Shown here: in pieces, positions 22,295-28,847 of the stretch
Numbering within the stretch: position 1 is the stretch's first letter
Layout of the letters: the number at the start of each line of letters is the position of its first letter
Notes under the pieces: model-generated
Seen by the model: the letters and a program-made list of their open reading frames with translations, nothing else
The model's database searches: none
What the model was told of the DNA's origin: nothing
NCBI RefSeq assembly: GCF_005925345.1
Contig: NZ_SSHJ01000011.1
Coordinates: 1-64,000 of the forward strand
Source of the DNA: Pedobacter ureilyticus
GTDB taxonomy: Bacteria > Bacteroidota > Bacteroidia > Sphingobacteriales > Sphingobacteriaceae
Direction of reading: 5' to 3'
DNA length: 64,000 bases
Made by a program: the position numbers and the translations under genes

Positions 22295-23378
22295 AATCAC
22301 TTGGATTTATCGTTTTACCTAAAAATGTTTCTTTAACGGTGATTTTTGTTTCCTTTATCTCCTTTTCAGTAAATGGAATTGATATCCCCATAATAGTTTT
22401 ATTAACTTTTTTCACCGTAGTGGTAGTTATAGGCTCAAATAAAACAAAACCCATATTTTCGTAACTAACACCATTATATGGACCAGCTTCCTGTACTCCA
22501 GTTTCATTACCATTTCTATCGTGTAAAGGCGATACAAAACCTCTTGCCCCGATTGTTTTAATTCCTAGTGAACCTGCCACATTTCTTGCTAAATTATAGT
22601 CGCCAACTGGTTGTTGCGTTTGTTTAATTATTTCACTGGAATTACCCGCATTACAGCTAGCAAATATCCATATCGCTCCCGTTGCAAATTTTATTTCACC
22701 TTTATTTATTGCTCTAGCAATTTGGCTGACATTTCCCTGTGCAGCCCCTCCTGCAAGTCTATTAGACATATACAATCCATCATCGTTGTTTAAGAAGATT
22801 GCCGTAGCTCCGCCATGAGCAAAACTTACAATTGCAGATATGCTACCTTCTGTTTTTGTAGCTTTTTTTAATTCATTTATAATGGTTTGTCCACTATGTA
22901 CAGCTACTGGATTAAATCCAAACGACTTTAATGCCATCGCTCGATTAGAAAATGATGCTGCATGGTCAGATTCGTATGCAGTATTATCACCCCCTACACC
23001 AGAGATTGCAAGTTTGGCCTCTAATCCGTCAAGATCAATGTTCGCAATCGGACTATTAGAAGAGAACTGATAAGGTGTTAGCGCAGGGTATTGAGACATT
23101 ATCGGATCCATACTTAAGAACCTTCCAATCCTCGGGTCATAAATCCTCATGCCGTAGTCCTGCTGGTTGCCCTCGCCCTTAACCTCGTTGTCGTTCTCCT
23201 TGCCGTTAAAGCCGTATCGGTAACTACCCCCTAAGTTAAAACTTCTTCCCGGCATTTGGCTACCAAATGCGTAATAATCGTTTGCACTAATTACATTGGC
23301 CTGATAGGTACCATTGCCAGCTGGAGTAACGTTATCGTTAACCACGGCCAGTACATTGCCCCACTCTGGCGCAAGCAT
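22281..23378 (-). CDS. RHS core end fused to a caspase-like toxin domain
   Basis: A 365-codon frame starting at the ATG supplied by repeat copy D (MLAPEW). It then enters the RHS core inside the conserved block GNVLAVVNDN and runs through YRYGFNGKENDNEV (53-66), MRIYDPRIGRFLSMDPI (77-93) and YQFSSNSPIANIDLDG (103-118). The rest, 119-365, is the variable toxin. It contains SAIVSFAHGGAT with H188-G189 and AIWIFASCNAGNS with C242, the His-Gly and Ser-Cys pair that marks caspase-fold peptidases (CHAT, C80, DUF4347-type). The bulk of the rhs gene and any secretion signal are absent, so this is an orphan tip, not an exported toxin. The immunity gene overlaps its 3' end. Confidence 0.75.
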   Translation of the reverse strand: MLAPEWGNVLAVVNDNVTPAGNGTYQANVISANDYYAFGSQMPGRSFNLGGSYRYGFNGKENDNEVKGEGNQQDYGMRIYDPRIGRFLSMDPIMSQYPALTPYQFSSNSPIANIDLDGLEAKLAISGVGGDNTAYESDHAASFSNRAMALKSFGFNPVAVHSGQTIINELKKATKTEGSISAIVSFAHGGATAIFLNNDDGLYMSNRLAGGAAQGNVSQIARAINKGEIKFATGAIWIFASCNAGNSSEIIKQTQQPVGDYNLARNVAGSLGIKTIGARGFVSPLHDRNGNETGVQEAGPYNGVSYENMGFVLFEPITTTTVKKVNKTIMGISIPFTEKEIKETKITVKETFLGKTINPSDYVQK

Positions 23379-23463
23379 TTGCTTGGGCCTATTTCAGACT
23401 GTAAACAAAAGCACAAGCACCGCTACGCTTATGCTTGCGCTAGACAAAGCTTAAACCAGACGG
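23364..23463 (-). repeat. island repeat, copy D
   Basis: CTCTGGCGCAAGCATTTGCT ... CAGACTGTAAACAAAAGCAC ... GCTTATGCTTGCGCTAGAC, then AAAGCTTAAACCAGACGG (a 3-nt deletion in AAATCGCTTAA). Its left end supplies the start of the caspase-like toxin frame. Shares GACTGTAAAC and CTTATGC variants only with copy E. Confidence 0.9.
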
Positions 23464-23465
23464 AA

Positions 23466-23936
23466 TTACATATCCATTTTTAATTCAATTCCATTAATTT
23501 TGAAACCTTTTTTAAAACAATGTATAACTGCTCGCCACATACAATCGGCTATATAATCTTCCCTTTTAAGAAATTTTGAAAAATCAACCGATAATTGATC
23601 AAAATTTTTCAACTTATCATCTAGATGCTTGGGATTATCATAAATATGATCTTCCTTTGCCACTCCCCAATCCACTTTATTTCTAATAGGCATCGGAATG
23701 TGAATCGTTATCTCTTTTTCTTTTGTTTGTGGAACTGACCTTCCTTTTAGATAAATCAAAATATCTTCGACGTTATTATATCTAAAATAAATATATAACT
23801 TCCACCCTGTCAGTTCTTGTAAAACAACCTTGCCAACACTTTCAAAAATTTTAATTCTAATTTGATTTCTAAGAAAATTTGTATCCGAGTTAAATCCAAC
23901 AATATAAGCAGAATCTAAAATTTTTATTTCCATCAT
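23466..23936 (-). CDS. candidate immunity protein, cassette 4
   Basis: A 156-residue protein (or 155 from the second ATG), no signal peptide, with alternating strands and charged helices (FRYNNVEDILIYLKGRS, KEITIHIPMPIRNKVDWG, REDYIADCMWRAVIHCFKKG). Size and pattern are like the Imm9 group of RHS-associated immunity proteins, but I cannot confirm the family. Its start overlaps the stop (TAATG) of a 17-codon toxin tail, the second case of an immunity gene whose toxin has been deleted down to the coupled end. Repeat D touches its 3' end and repeat E is 55 bp before its start. Confidence 0.6.
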   Translation of the reverse strand: MMEIKILDSAYIVGFNSDTNFLRNQIRIKIFESVGKVVLQELTGWKLYIYFRYNNVEDILIYLKGRSVPQTKEKEITIHIPMPIRNKVDWGVAKEDHIYDNPKHLDDKLKNFDQLSVDFSKFLKREDYIADCMWRAVIHCFKKGFKINGIELKMDM

Positions 23937-23990
23937 TACTGTGTTTTATATCTTTTGTCTCTTTCTTTATTTAACGGTAATTCATTCCCA
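23936..23990 (-). pseudogene. toxin tail scar, cassette 4
   Basis: Between repeat copy E and the immunity start the open frame reads GNELPLNKERDKRYKTQ then TAA, overlapping the ATG. The repeat-derived MLAPEWE frame stops immediately. The tail joins the repeat at the same GAGTGG position used in cassettes 3 and 5. Confidence 0.6.
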
Positions 23991-24124
23991 CTCTGGCGCA
24001 AGCATTTGCTTGGGCCTATTTCAGACTGTAAACAAAAGCACAAGCACCGCTACGCTTATGCTTGCGCTAGACAAATCGCTTAAGCCAGACTGGGGCAACA
24101 GCCACAAATGCTTGCGCTAGACTA
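23991..24124 (-). repeat. island repeat, copy E
   Basis: Full copy plus an extra AATGCTTGCGCTAGAC at its right end, showing internal unit duplication. The extra unit lies 4 bp from the stop of the cassette 5 immunity gene. Confidence 0.9.
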
Positions 24125-24127
24125 AGG

Positions 24128-24463
24128 TCAGATATTAACAAAAGTCTCTATCCCACATATTTCTGATACATATTTTGCTAACCAAGGTGACAAATCACAA
24201 AGCAAGTCATTAAAAGATTCCTCTAAACTCAAGTTAGTTTCAATCTCTAAAATATAATTAAAGTCATTTTCATCTGTTAACTTGTTTAACCAAATAGAAA
24301 AACCTAGAGCTTCGCAATTGCTAGTAACATTATGTGGATACTCTTCATCCGTTTCAAAATAAAATTCTGGGAGTATCATACCTTTACTAATCACTTTTGA
24401 GATATCCTCTATACTTCCTTTATATTTTAAATAAATTTTAGCTTTTGCTCCATTATATATCAT
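24128..24463 (-). CDS. candidate immunity protein, cassette 5
   Basis: A 111-residue acidic cytoplasmic protein (MIYNGAKAKIYLKYKGSIED...) with a central strand pair and a helical C-terminus ending in ICGIETFVNI. It begins 13 nt after the stop of the nucleotidyltransferase-like toxin gene, so the two form a normal toxin/immunity pair. Acidic composition (LTDENDFNYILEIETN, LEESFNDLLCDL) suits direct binding to a basic toxin. No known immunity family is recognised. Confidence 0.65.
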   Translation of the reverse strand: MIYNGAKAKIYLKYKGSIEDISKVISKGMILPEFYFETDEEYPHNVTSNCEALGFSIWLNKLTDENDFNYILEIETNLSLEESFNDLLCDLSPWLAKYVSEICGIETFVNI

Positions 24464-24476
24464 ATAGTTTTAAGTA

Positions 24477-25109
24477 TTAATTGTTAGGCTTAAACTTTAT
24501 TGAAAAACCTTCTTTATTAGGCTTCAAACCTTCGAAACCTGGAGTTTCCGCCAAGACTTTTCTAAATTGGGGGTCTGCACGTAAATTTGGTCCAAATTTC
24601 TTATAAAGAACGTCACTTTCAATCCAAAAATCAATATCAAATTTTTCGAGATTAATTGGATTACCAAATGTTGGCTTGCTTGTATTTCCAACTACTCCTG
24701 TTTTAAAGGATCCAGTATATCCATATTTTAATTTTGGATCTAAAGCTTTATATTTTGAAATTAAATCACTTTCAACTAAATTATCAAAAGTATTTTGTAA
24801 CCTGCTAAGTTCCGTCTTAACAACTTTTACAGTACTTACTCGCAAAAGATTGTCTCTGGTACCTATATTATTGGGTATCTTTGAGCCAATATACATGGTA
24901 ACTGCCTGTTCTAACGTTTGGGGTTGAACTAGCTGATTACCTCTATCCTTTAATTGTTGGACAATAGGAGTTTTAGTAGTATAATTCCAATCGGCTATCG
25001 CAGCATTTTTTATATTAACCCCAGTTTGCTTAAGATCCCCTCCCAAATCACTCAAATAAGTGCCTCTTTTCAATGATTGGTATGTTGCAACCCACTCTGG
25101 CGCAAGCAT
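24477..25109 (-). CDS. orphan RHS toxin tip, nucleotidyltransferase-like
   Basis: A 210-codon frame starting at the ATG inside repeat copy F (MLAPEW). It lacks any RHS core and begins in the variable region (VATYQSLKRGTYLSDLGGDL), a linker typical after the core's DPDG end. The C-terminal 90 residues contain GYTGSFKTGVVGN (G133-S134) and, after 22 residues, EKFDIDFWIES (D158 and D160): the GS + DxD signature of polymerase-beta-fold nucleotidyltransferases. Toxins of this fold modify tRNA or proteins by transferring nucleotides. The spacing is a little longer than usual. It pairs with the immunity gene 13 nt downstream. It is the first cassette after the island promoter, so the one most likely to be transcribed. 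Confidence 0.65.
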   Translation of the reverse strand: MLAPEWVATYQSLKRGTYLSDLGGDLKQTGVNIKNAAIADWNYTTKTPIVQQLKDRGNQLVQPQTLEQAVTMYIGSKIPNNIGTRDNLLRVSTVKVVKTELSRLQNTFDNLVESDLISKYKALDPKLKYGYTGSFKTGVVGNTSKPTFGNPINLEKFDIDFWIESDVLYKKFGPNLRADPQFRKVLAETPGFEGLKPNKEGFSIKFKPNN

Positions 25110-25196
25110 TTGCTTGGGCCTATTTCAGACTATACAAAAGCACAAGCACCGCTACGCTAATGCTTGCGCTAGACAAATCGCTTAAGCCAGACGGGG
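25095..25196 (-). repeat. island repeat, copy F
   Basis: Full copy: CTCTGGCGCAAGCATTTGCT, GGGCCTATTTCAGACTATAC, AAAGCACAAGCACCGCTACG, CTAATGCTTGCGCTAGAC, AAATCGCTTAAGCCAGACGG. It marks the upstream end of the array and is read through by the 34-codon frame. Confidence 0.9.
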
Positions 25197-25224
25197 TGCG
25201 GGTTGGTTTAGTAGCGTTTTCCAT
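25120..25224 (-). CDS. 34-residue reading frame through repeat F
   Basis: From the ATG at 25224 a frame runs 34 codons through the whole repeat to a TAG at 25120. It starts MENATKPTRTPSGLSDLSSA and ends VAVLVLLYSLK: a Thr/Pro start, a Ser-rich stretch, then a short hydrophobic end. An exact -7 box TATATTTG is 4 nt upstream. It ends about 11 nt before the toxin's ATG. It could be a translated leader peptide that feeds ribosomes into the first cassette, or chance. The PSGLS segment is shared with the remnant at 19.8 kb. Confidence 0.4.
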   Translation of the reverse strand: MENATKPTRTPSGLSDLSSASISVAVLVLLYSLK

Positions 25225-25228
25225 ATCC

Positions 25229-25236
25229 CAAATATA
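25229..25236 (-). promoter_or_regulatory. -7 box reading into the cassette array
   Basis: Minus strand TATATTTG, exact consensus, 4 nt before the ATG at 25224 and directed into cassettes 5 to 1. A TTG at 25261-25263 is a weak -33 candidate with a long spacer. Confidence 0.5.
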
Positions 25237-25674
25237 TAGAAAATAAAGAAAGGTAAAAAACAACCGTTAGATGGTATTTTACACCATTGGCTGCGAGTTC
25301 GGTCCAGTTTGGGCCTTAGCTAATTTGCGGGTTGTTCATTATTCAACCAAACAAACTAAAAAAAACCATCCTGTTTTGCAGCATCTCTAGACCAACTAGC
25401 ACCTAAAACACATCGTCCAATATGATTTTTACCTGCTTCGCAACTCCTTCGGTAAATGTTGCAAAATCGACGAATAGCCTTAAACGAGTTAATAAGCAAA
25501 TACCTAGCTTCTACAAAACCAAGCCCTACCAAAAGGCCGGCAACAACGGGTCAACACTGGGCCACCATCGAAGCAATGCACTAAATGAAGGGATATTGAA
25601 GGGACTTAAAGGGAGTTGAATGGACTTCAAAGGACTTTTCCGTATATTTAGGGTAGAACCTAGGCTTAAATATA
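25237..25674. other. non-coding edge of the RHS island
   Basis: No gene supported. CAAGCCCTACCAAAAGGC (25520-25537) is an exact 18-nt match to 17889-17906, which encodes the signal peptide of the collapsed rhs gene, so the start of a second rhs gene probably decayed here. TATATTTA near 25651 could be a weak -7 box for the next plus-strand gene. Confidence 0.45.
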
Positions 25675-26433
25675 ATGAAAAGAAATCAAAAGGCAAAAGA
25701 CAAAGCTTATTCACTTGCTGCCAATTCTAAACTGACCGGTGTAGATTTTGCTAAAGCTTCCAAATGGGCGTCTCAAATTTATGCACCATTAAAATTACAT
25801 GAAAAACACTTGTGTAAAAGAAGCGTGTTCCAAAACCTTAGCAAGCTATTGGTAGAGGTATATCATAGCGATAAGAAAAATGCTTTAGGAGCCAAAAAAT
25901 TAAGTGCTGGCAATGTAGACAAGCTTACAAAATGGCGCTTAAGTCCTTACAGCGCATGGCAAGATCGGTTAGGGATAAAGATTGGCCTAACTACAGCGCC
26001 TACAACGGGCAAAGCAAGTGTTAGCGTAGCTAAATTTGAACTGCCTGCCCATAGGTTTGTAGAAAGAGCAAGGCAAATGGCAATGCGCTTCTATATTTAC
26101 CAATTAAATGAAGATAACGAGCAGTTGACGCTAGAAGCTACCGATAATTTACTCGCAGATTTCGATGTAACCCATCAGGAAGTGACAGCCGATTTCGAAT
26201 TTCCGCCGCTCAGCAATGGTGTGCTTTTGTTGGTAGGTGTTGCACAACTTTATTTGGCCACGCCTAACCAACAAGAAATTTTTGCCTCTTTCGACAGGCT
26301 TTATTACCAAGCCAACCTCATGCAAGCCCTAGCCATAAGAAATGGAAAGCCAGTGTTATATCATAAAATAGAAACTACTGCACCAAAAGAAGTTAGCATA
26401 GCTAAAGTGGCTTGGCAACGAAAAAGTCTATAG
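25675..26433 (+). CDS. conserved hypothetical protein (DUF6266-like)
   Basis: A 252-residue cytoplasmic protein with no signal or TM segment. It starts with a basic region (MKRNQKAKDKAYSLAANSKL), then a helix-rich part with RSVFQNLSKLLVEVYHSDKK and a C-terminal half with strand-like stretches (NGVLLLVGVAQLYLATPNQQ). It resembles the uncharacterised 200-250-residue DUF6266-type proteins that are multicopy in Sphingobacteriaceae, but I cannot verify that. It lies between the RHS island edge and a small coding remnant, on the other strand from the array. Function unknown. Confidence 0.65.
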   Translation: MKRNQKAKDKAYSLAANSKLTGVDFAKASKWASQIYAPLKLHEKHLCKRSVFQNLSKLLVEVYHSDKKNALGAKKLSAGNVDKLTKWRLSPYSAWQDRLGIKIGLTTAPTTGKASVSVAKFELPAHRFVERARQMAMRFYIYQLNEDNEQLTLEATDNLLADFDVTHQEVTADFEFPPLSNGVLLLVGVAQLYLATPNQQEIFASFDRLYYQANLMQALAIRNGKPVLYHKIETTAPKEVSIAKVAWQRKSL

Positions 26434-26487
26434 CTACCAGCGATATCGGTATAAATCCCCCTGCGGAAAACTTAAACCAGTTTTTTG

Positions 26488-26580
26488 GATAAAAGTAACA
26501 TCGCTGCTTTAAAAGAAATTATCGCTTTACAGGCCAAAGAAATAAAAGAACTTAAACTTCTGCTAAGTCAAAAAAATTAG
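26488..26580 (+). pseudogene. C-terminal remnant of a coiled-coil protein
   Basis: A startless 30-codon frame reads DKSNIAALKEIIALQAKEIK and continues to SQKN and a stop. This is the usual coiled-coil end of small HTH regulators in Bacteroidota. No upstream part of the gene remains. A short TCTTCGACAGGCTCAGACTG repeat fragment follows. Confidence 0.5.
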
Positions 26581-26653
26581 TCTTCGACAGGCTCAGACTG
26601 ACACACCAACAAACGTAGTTTCCCCAATCCGTTAAAAATCATTAACTTGTATC

Positions 26654-27352
26654 ATGTTTGCCTTAAAACGTTATACAGAAGATTTAATCAATTTACTTTT
26701 CCCCGACTTATGCAATGGGTGTGGAAATCTGTTGTATCGTGGCGAAAAAAATATCTGTACCAAATGCCTTTACGATTTGCCATACACCGATTTCCATTTG
26801 TACGAAGATAATTTGGTAGCCAAACAACTGTGGGGCCGCATGCCAGTAAACGCTGCCATGGCCATGCTGTACTTTAAAAAGGGCACCAAGGTACAAAACC
26901 TTATCCACAGCTTAAAGTATAAAGGCAAAACAGAGGTAGGCCTAACACTAGGAAAACTGCTTGCCAACAGGCTACTTAAAAGCGAAATGTATGCTGATAT
27001 AGACCTAGTCATTCCAGTACCGCTACATGAAAAAAAATTAAGACAAAGAGGTTACAACCAAAGTGAGTATATTGCAACTGGTTTGGCAGAAGGACTTGGA
27101 GTTGCCGTGGGTACTAAGAATTTAACGCGTAATAAATCTACCGAAAGCCAAACCAAAAAAGCAAGATATACCCGCTATGAAAATATGCAGGATGTTTTTA
27201 GCGTTAAAAACAAAACTGATTTGTTAAACAAGCACATTCTTTTAGTAGACGACGTAATTACCACCGGCGCTACTTTAGAAGCTTGTGGCAATGTTTTAAT
27301 AAACAACGGAATTAAAAAATTAAGTATAGCTGCCGTAGCATTTGCAGAATAA
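26654..27352 (+). CDS. comF: ComF-family phosphoribosyltransferase-like protein
   Basis: A 232-residue cytoplasmic protein with an N-terminal zinc finger (C20, C23, C35, C38 in CNGCG...CTKC) and a type I PRTase domain. The PRPP loop is HILLVDDVITTGATLEACG (about 195-213) and the conserved VIPVPLHEKKLRQRGYNQSE is at about 116-135. ComF proteins couple to DNA uptake in competent bacteria through the PriA/Dpr system; in Bacteroidota they are usually present without a full competence operon. Length is normal. Its stop TAA overlaps the ATG of the next gene by one base, so the two are translationally coupled. Confidence 0.92.
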   Translation: MFALKRYTEDLINLLFPDLCNGCGNLLYRGEKNICTKCLYDLPYTDFHLYEDNLVAKQLWGRMPVNAAMAMLYFKKGTKVQNLIHSLKYKGKTEVGLTLGKLLANRLLKSEMYADIDLVIPVPLHEKKLRQRGYNQSEYIATGLAEGLGVAVGTKNLTRNKSTESQTKKARYTRYENMQDVFSVKNKTDLLNKHILLVDDVITTGATLEACGNVLINNGIKKLSIAAVAFAE

Positions 27353-28734
27353 TGAAATATACAATCCTAGTTTTACTTGCCTTACTTACCTTATCTTTTG
27401 CTGCTTGCAATAAAGATGAGGACATTACTTTTGACCCCAATGTAAAACTCAGTTTTTCTACAGATAGTGTTTTGTTCGATACCGTTTTCACGTCGGTGGG
27501 CTCTACCGTACGCAGGTTTAAGGTATTTAATTATAACGAAAAAGCCATCAATCTAGATGAGATCAAGCTAGGCGGCGGTGCTAACTCTCCTTTCCTCATC
27601 AACGTAAATGGCCAGCAAATGGCAAACGGTAAAAACGTAAAAATTAATGGGAAAGATTCGATTAACGTTTTGGTGCGGGTAAACATTAACCCCACGCTAG
27701 TTAACCAGCCTTTTATTGTAGAAGACTCGATCCTTTTGTTTTTTAACGGAAAGAAAGAGAAAATCCCATTGGTGGCTTACGGACAAAATGCAATTTTTGT
27801 TAACAACTCCACCATCAATAGTAATACTACTTGGGATAGCCAATTGCCTTACATTGTATACAATTCGGTTACTGTAGCAGAAAACACCGAGCTTACCATT
27901 GCTGCTGGTACAAGAGTGCTGTTTCATAACGGCTCTACCATGAATGTAAAAGGAACCTTGACGGCAATAGGTACCAAAAAAGACAGCATTTTGTTTGCCA
28001 GCGATAGAACCGAACGCATTTACGAAGAGGAGCCTGGCCAGTGGAATGGCATCCATTTTTATGGCAGCAGCAAAAACTCCATCATTAACCACGCCACCAT
28101 CAAAAACGGCATTGCTGGCATTACCGTCGACTCACTTTCTTCTAACACCAACCCTAAACTGATATTGGCTAACACGGTGGTAAAAAATATGCAGGTGGTT
28201 GGGCTTTTAGGTTACCATACCGATTTGACAGCTTACAATAACCTTTTTCATAATTGTGGGCAGTATTTAATTTATGGCATTGGCGGTGGCAATTACGATC
28301 TGGCACAAAATACCTTTGGCGCCTATAATTACAGCTTTGCCCGTAGAACCTCGGCAGTTCATTTATCAGACTTCATTAGCAGCACAGAATTTGCAGCGCT
28401 AAAAGCAACGTTAACCAATAATATCATTTGGGGCAGCTTAGAAGACGAACTAACCATAGAAAAGAAATCTACGGCAGTATCTACCATTGAGCTTAAAAAC
28501 AACCTCATTAAAACCACTAAAGCAGAGTTTAGCGGAAATGGAAATTTAATCAATGCAGACCCGCTGTTCATTAACCCTCGACAAGGAAACTTTATGACCA
28601 GCGAAAATAGTCCTGCCAAAAACAAAGGCATCAACTTAAGTTCGCATCCTTATTTCTCTACCTACCTAAGCAAAGACCTCTTAGAAAAAGAAAGATTATT
28701 CCCTTCTGAATTAGGCTGTTACGAGGACAACTAA
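27352..28734 (+). CDS. lipoprotein with right-handed beta-helix
   Basis: A 460-residue surface or periplasmic lipoprotein. The signal peptide ends in LSFAACNKDED, with the lipid-attached Cys at position 19 and acidic residues after it, a pattern that in Bacteroidota favours export to the cell surface. Residues 25-150 are an Ig-like beta sandwich (FDTVFTSVGSTVRRFKVFNYNEKAINLDEI). From about 165 a beta-helix follows (LTIAAGTRVLFHNGSTMNVKG, NHATIKNGIAGITVD, VVGLLGYHTDLTAYNNLFHNC), ending in a PAKNKGI loop as in pectate-lyase-like proteins. No catalytic motif is visible. It is coupled to comF by a one-base overlap and ends before a bidirectional hairpin. Confidence 0.8.
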   Translation: MKYTILVLLALLTLSFAACNKDEDITFDPNVKLSFSTDSVLFDTVFTSVGSTVRRFKVFNYNEKAINLDEIKLGGGANSPFLINVNGQQMANGKNVKINGKDSINVLVRVNINPTLVNQPFIVEDSILLFFNGKKEKIPLVAYGQNAIFVNNSTINSNTTWDSQLPYIVYNSVTVAENTELTIAAGTRVLFHNGSTMNVKGTLTAIGTKKDSILFASDRTERIYEEEPGQWNGIHFYGSSKNSIINHATIKNGIAGITVDSLSSNTNPKLILANTVVKNMQVVGLLGYHTDLTAYNNLFHNCGQYLIYGIGGGNYDLAQNTFGAYNYSFARRTSAVHLSDFISSTEFAALKATLTNNIIWGSLEDELTIEKKSTAVSTIELKNNLIKTTKAEFSGNGNLINADPLFINPRQGNFMTSENSPAKNKGINLSSHPYFSTYLSKDLLEKERLFPSELGCYEDN

Positions 28735-28806
28735 AAAATATCAACTTTTTAAAAACTTTTTACCCACGCTACTCGTTTATTATATCGAGAGCGTTAATTT
28801 AGATGG

Positions 28807-28847
28807 TAAGGGTCGATAGTTCCACTCGGAATATCGGCCCTTTACTT
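28807..28847. terminator. bidirectional hairpin between convergent genes
   Basis: TAAGGGTCGATAGTTCC and GGAATATCGGCCCTTTA pair with one bulge around a 4-nt to 7-nt loop, between the stop of the beta-helix lipoprotein gene and that of the hybrid kinase gene. Confidence 0.65.

Noticed and set aside
20965..25196. CRISPR array or true integron cassette array
   Set aside because: The spacers are coding cassettes of 0.5-1.6 kb, not short spacers, and no cas genes, tyrosine integrase (IntI) or attI site is visible. The repeat lacks the R' / R'' core (GTTRRRY) of attC.
16283..25236. Prophage or conjugative element
   Set aside because: No integrase, phage structural, relaxase or tra genes were found; the region is explained by RHS cassettes and repeats.
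26580..26606. TCTTCGACAGGCTCAGACTG repeat fragment
   Set aside because: Common intergenic motif, one short copy only, without the inverted partner.
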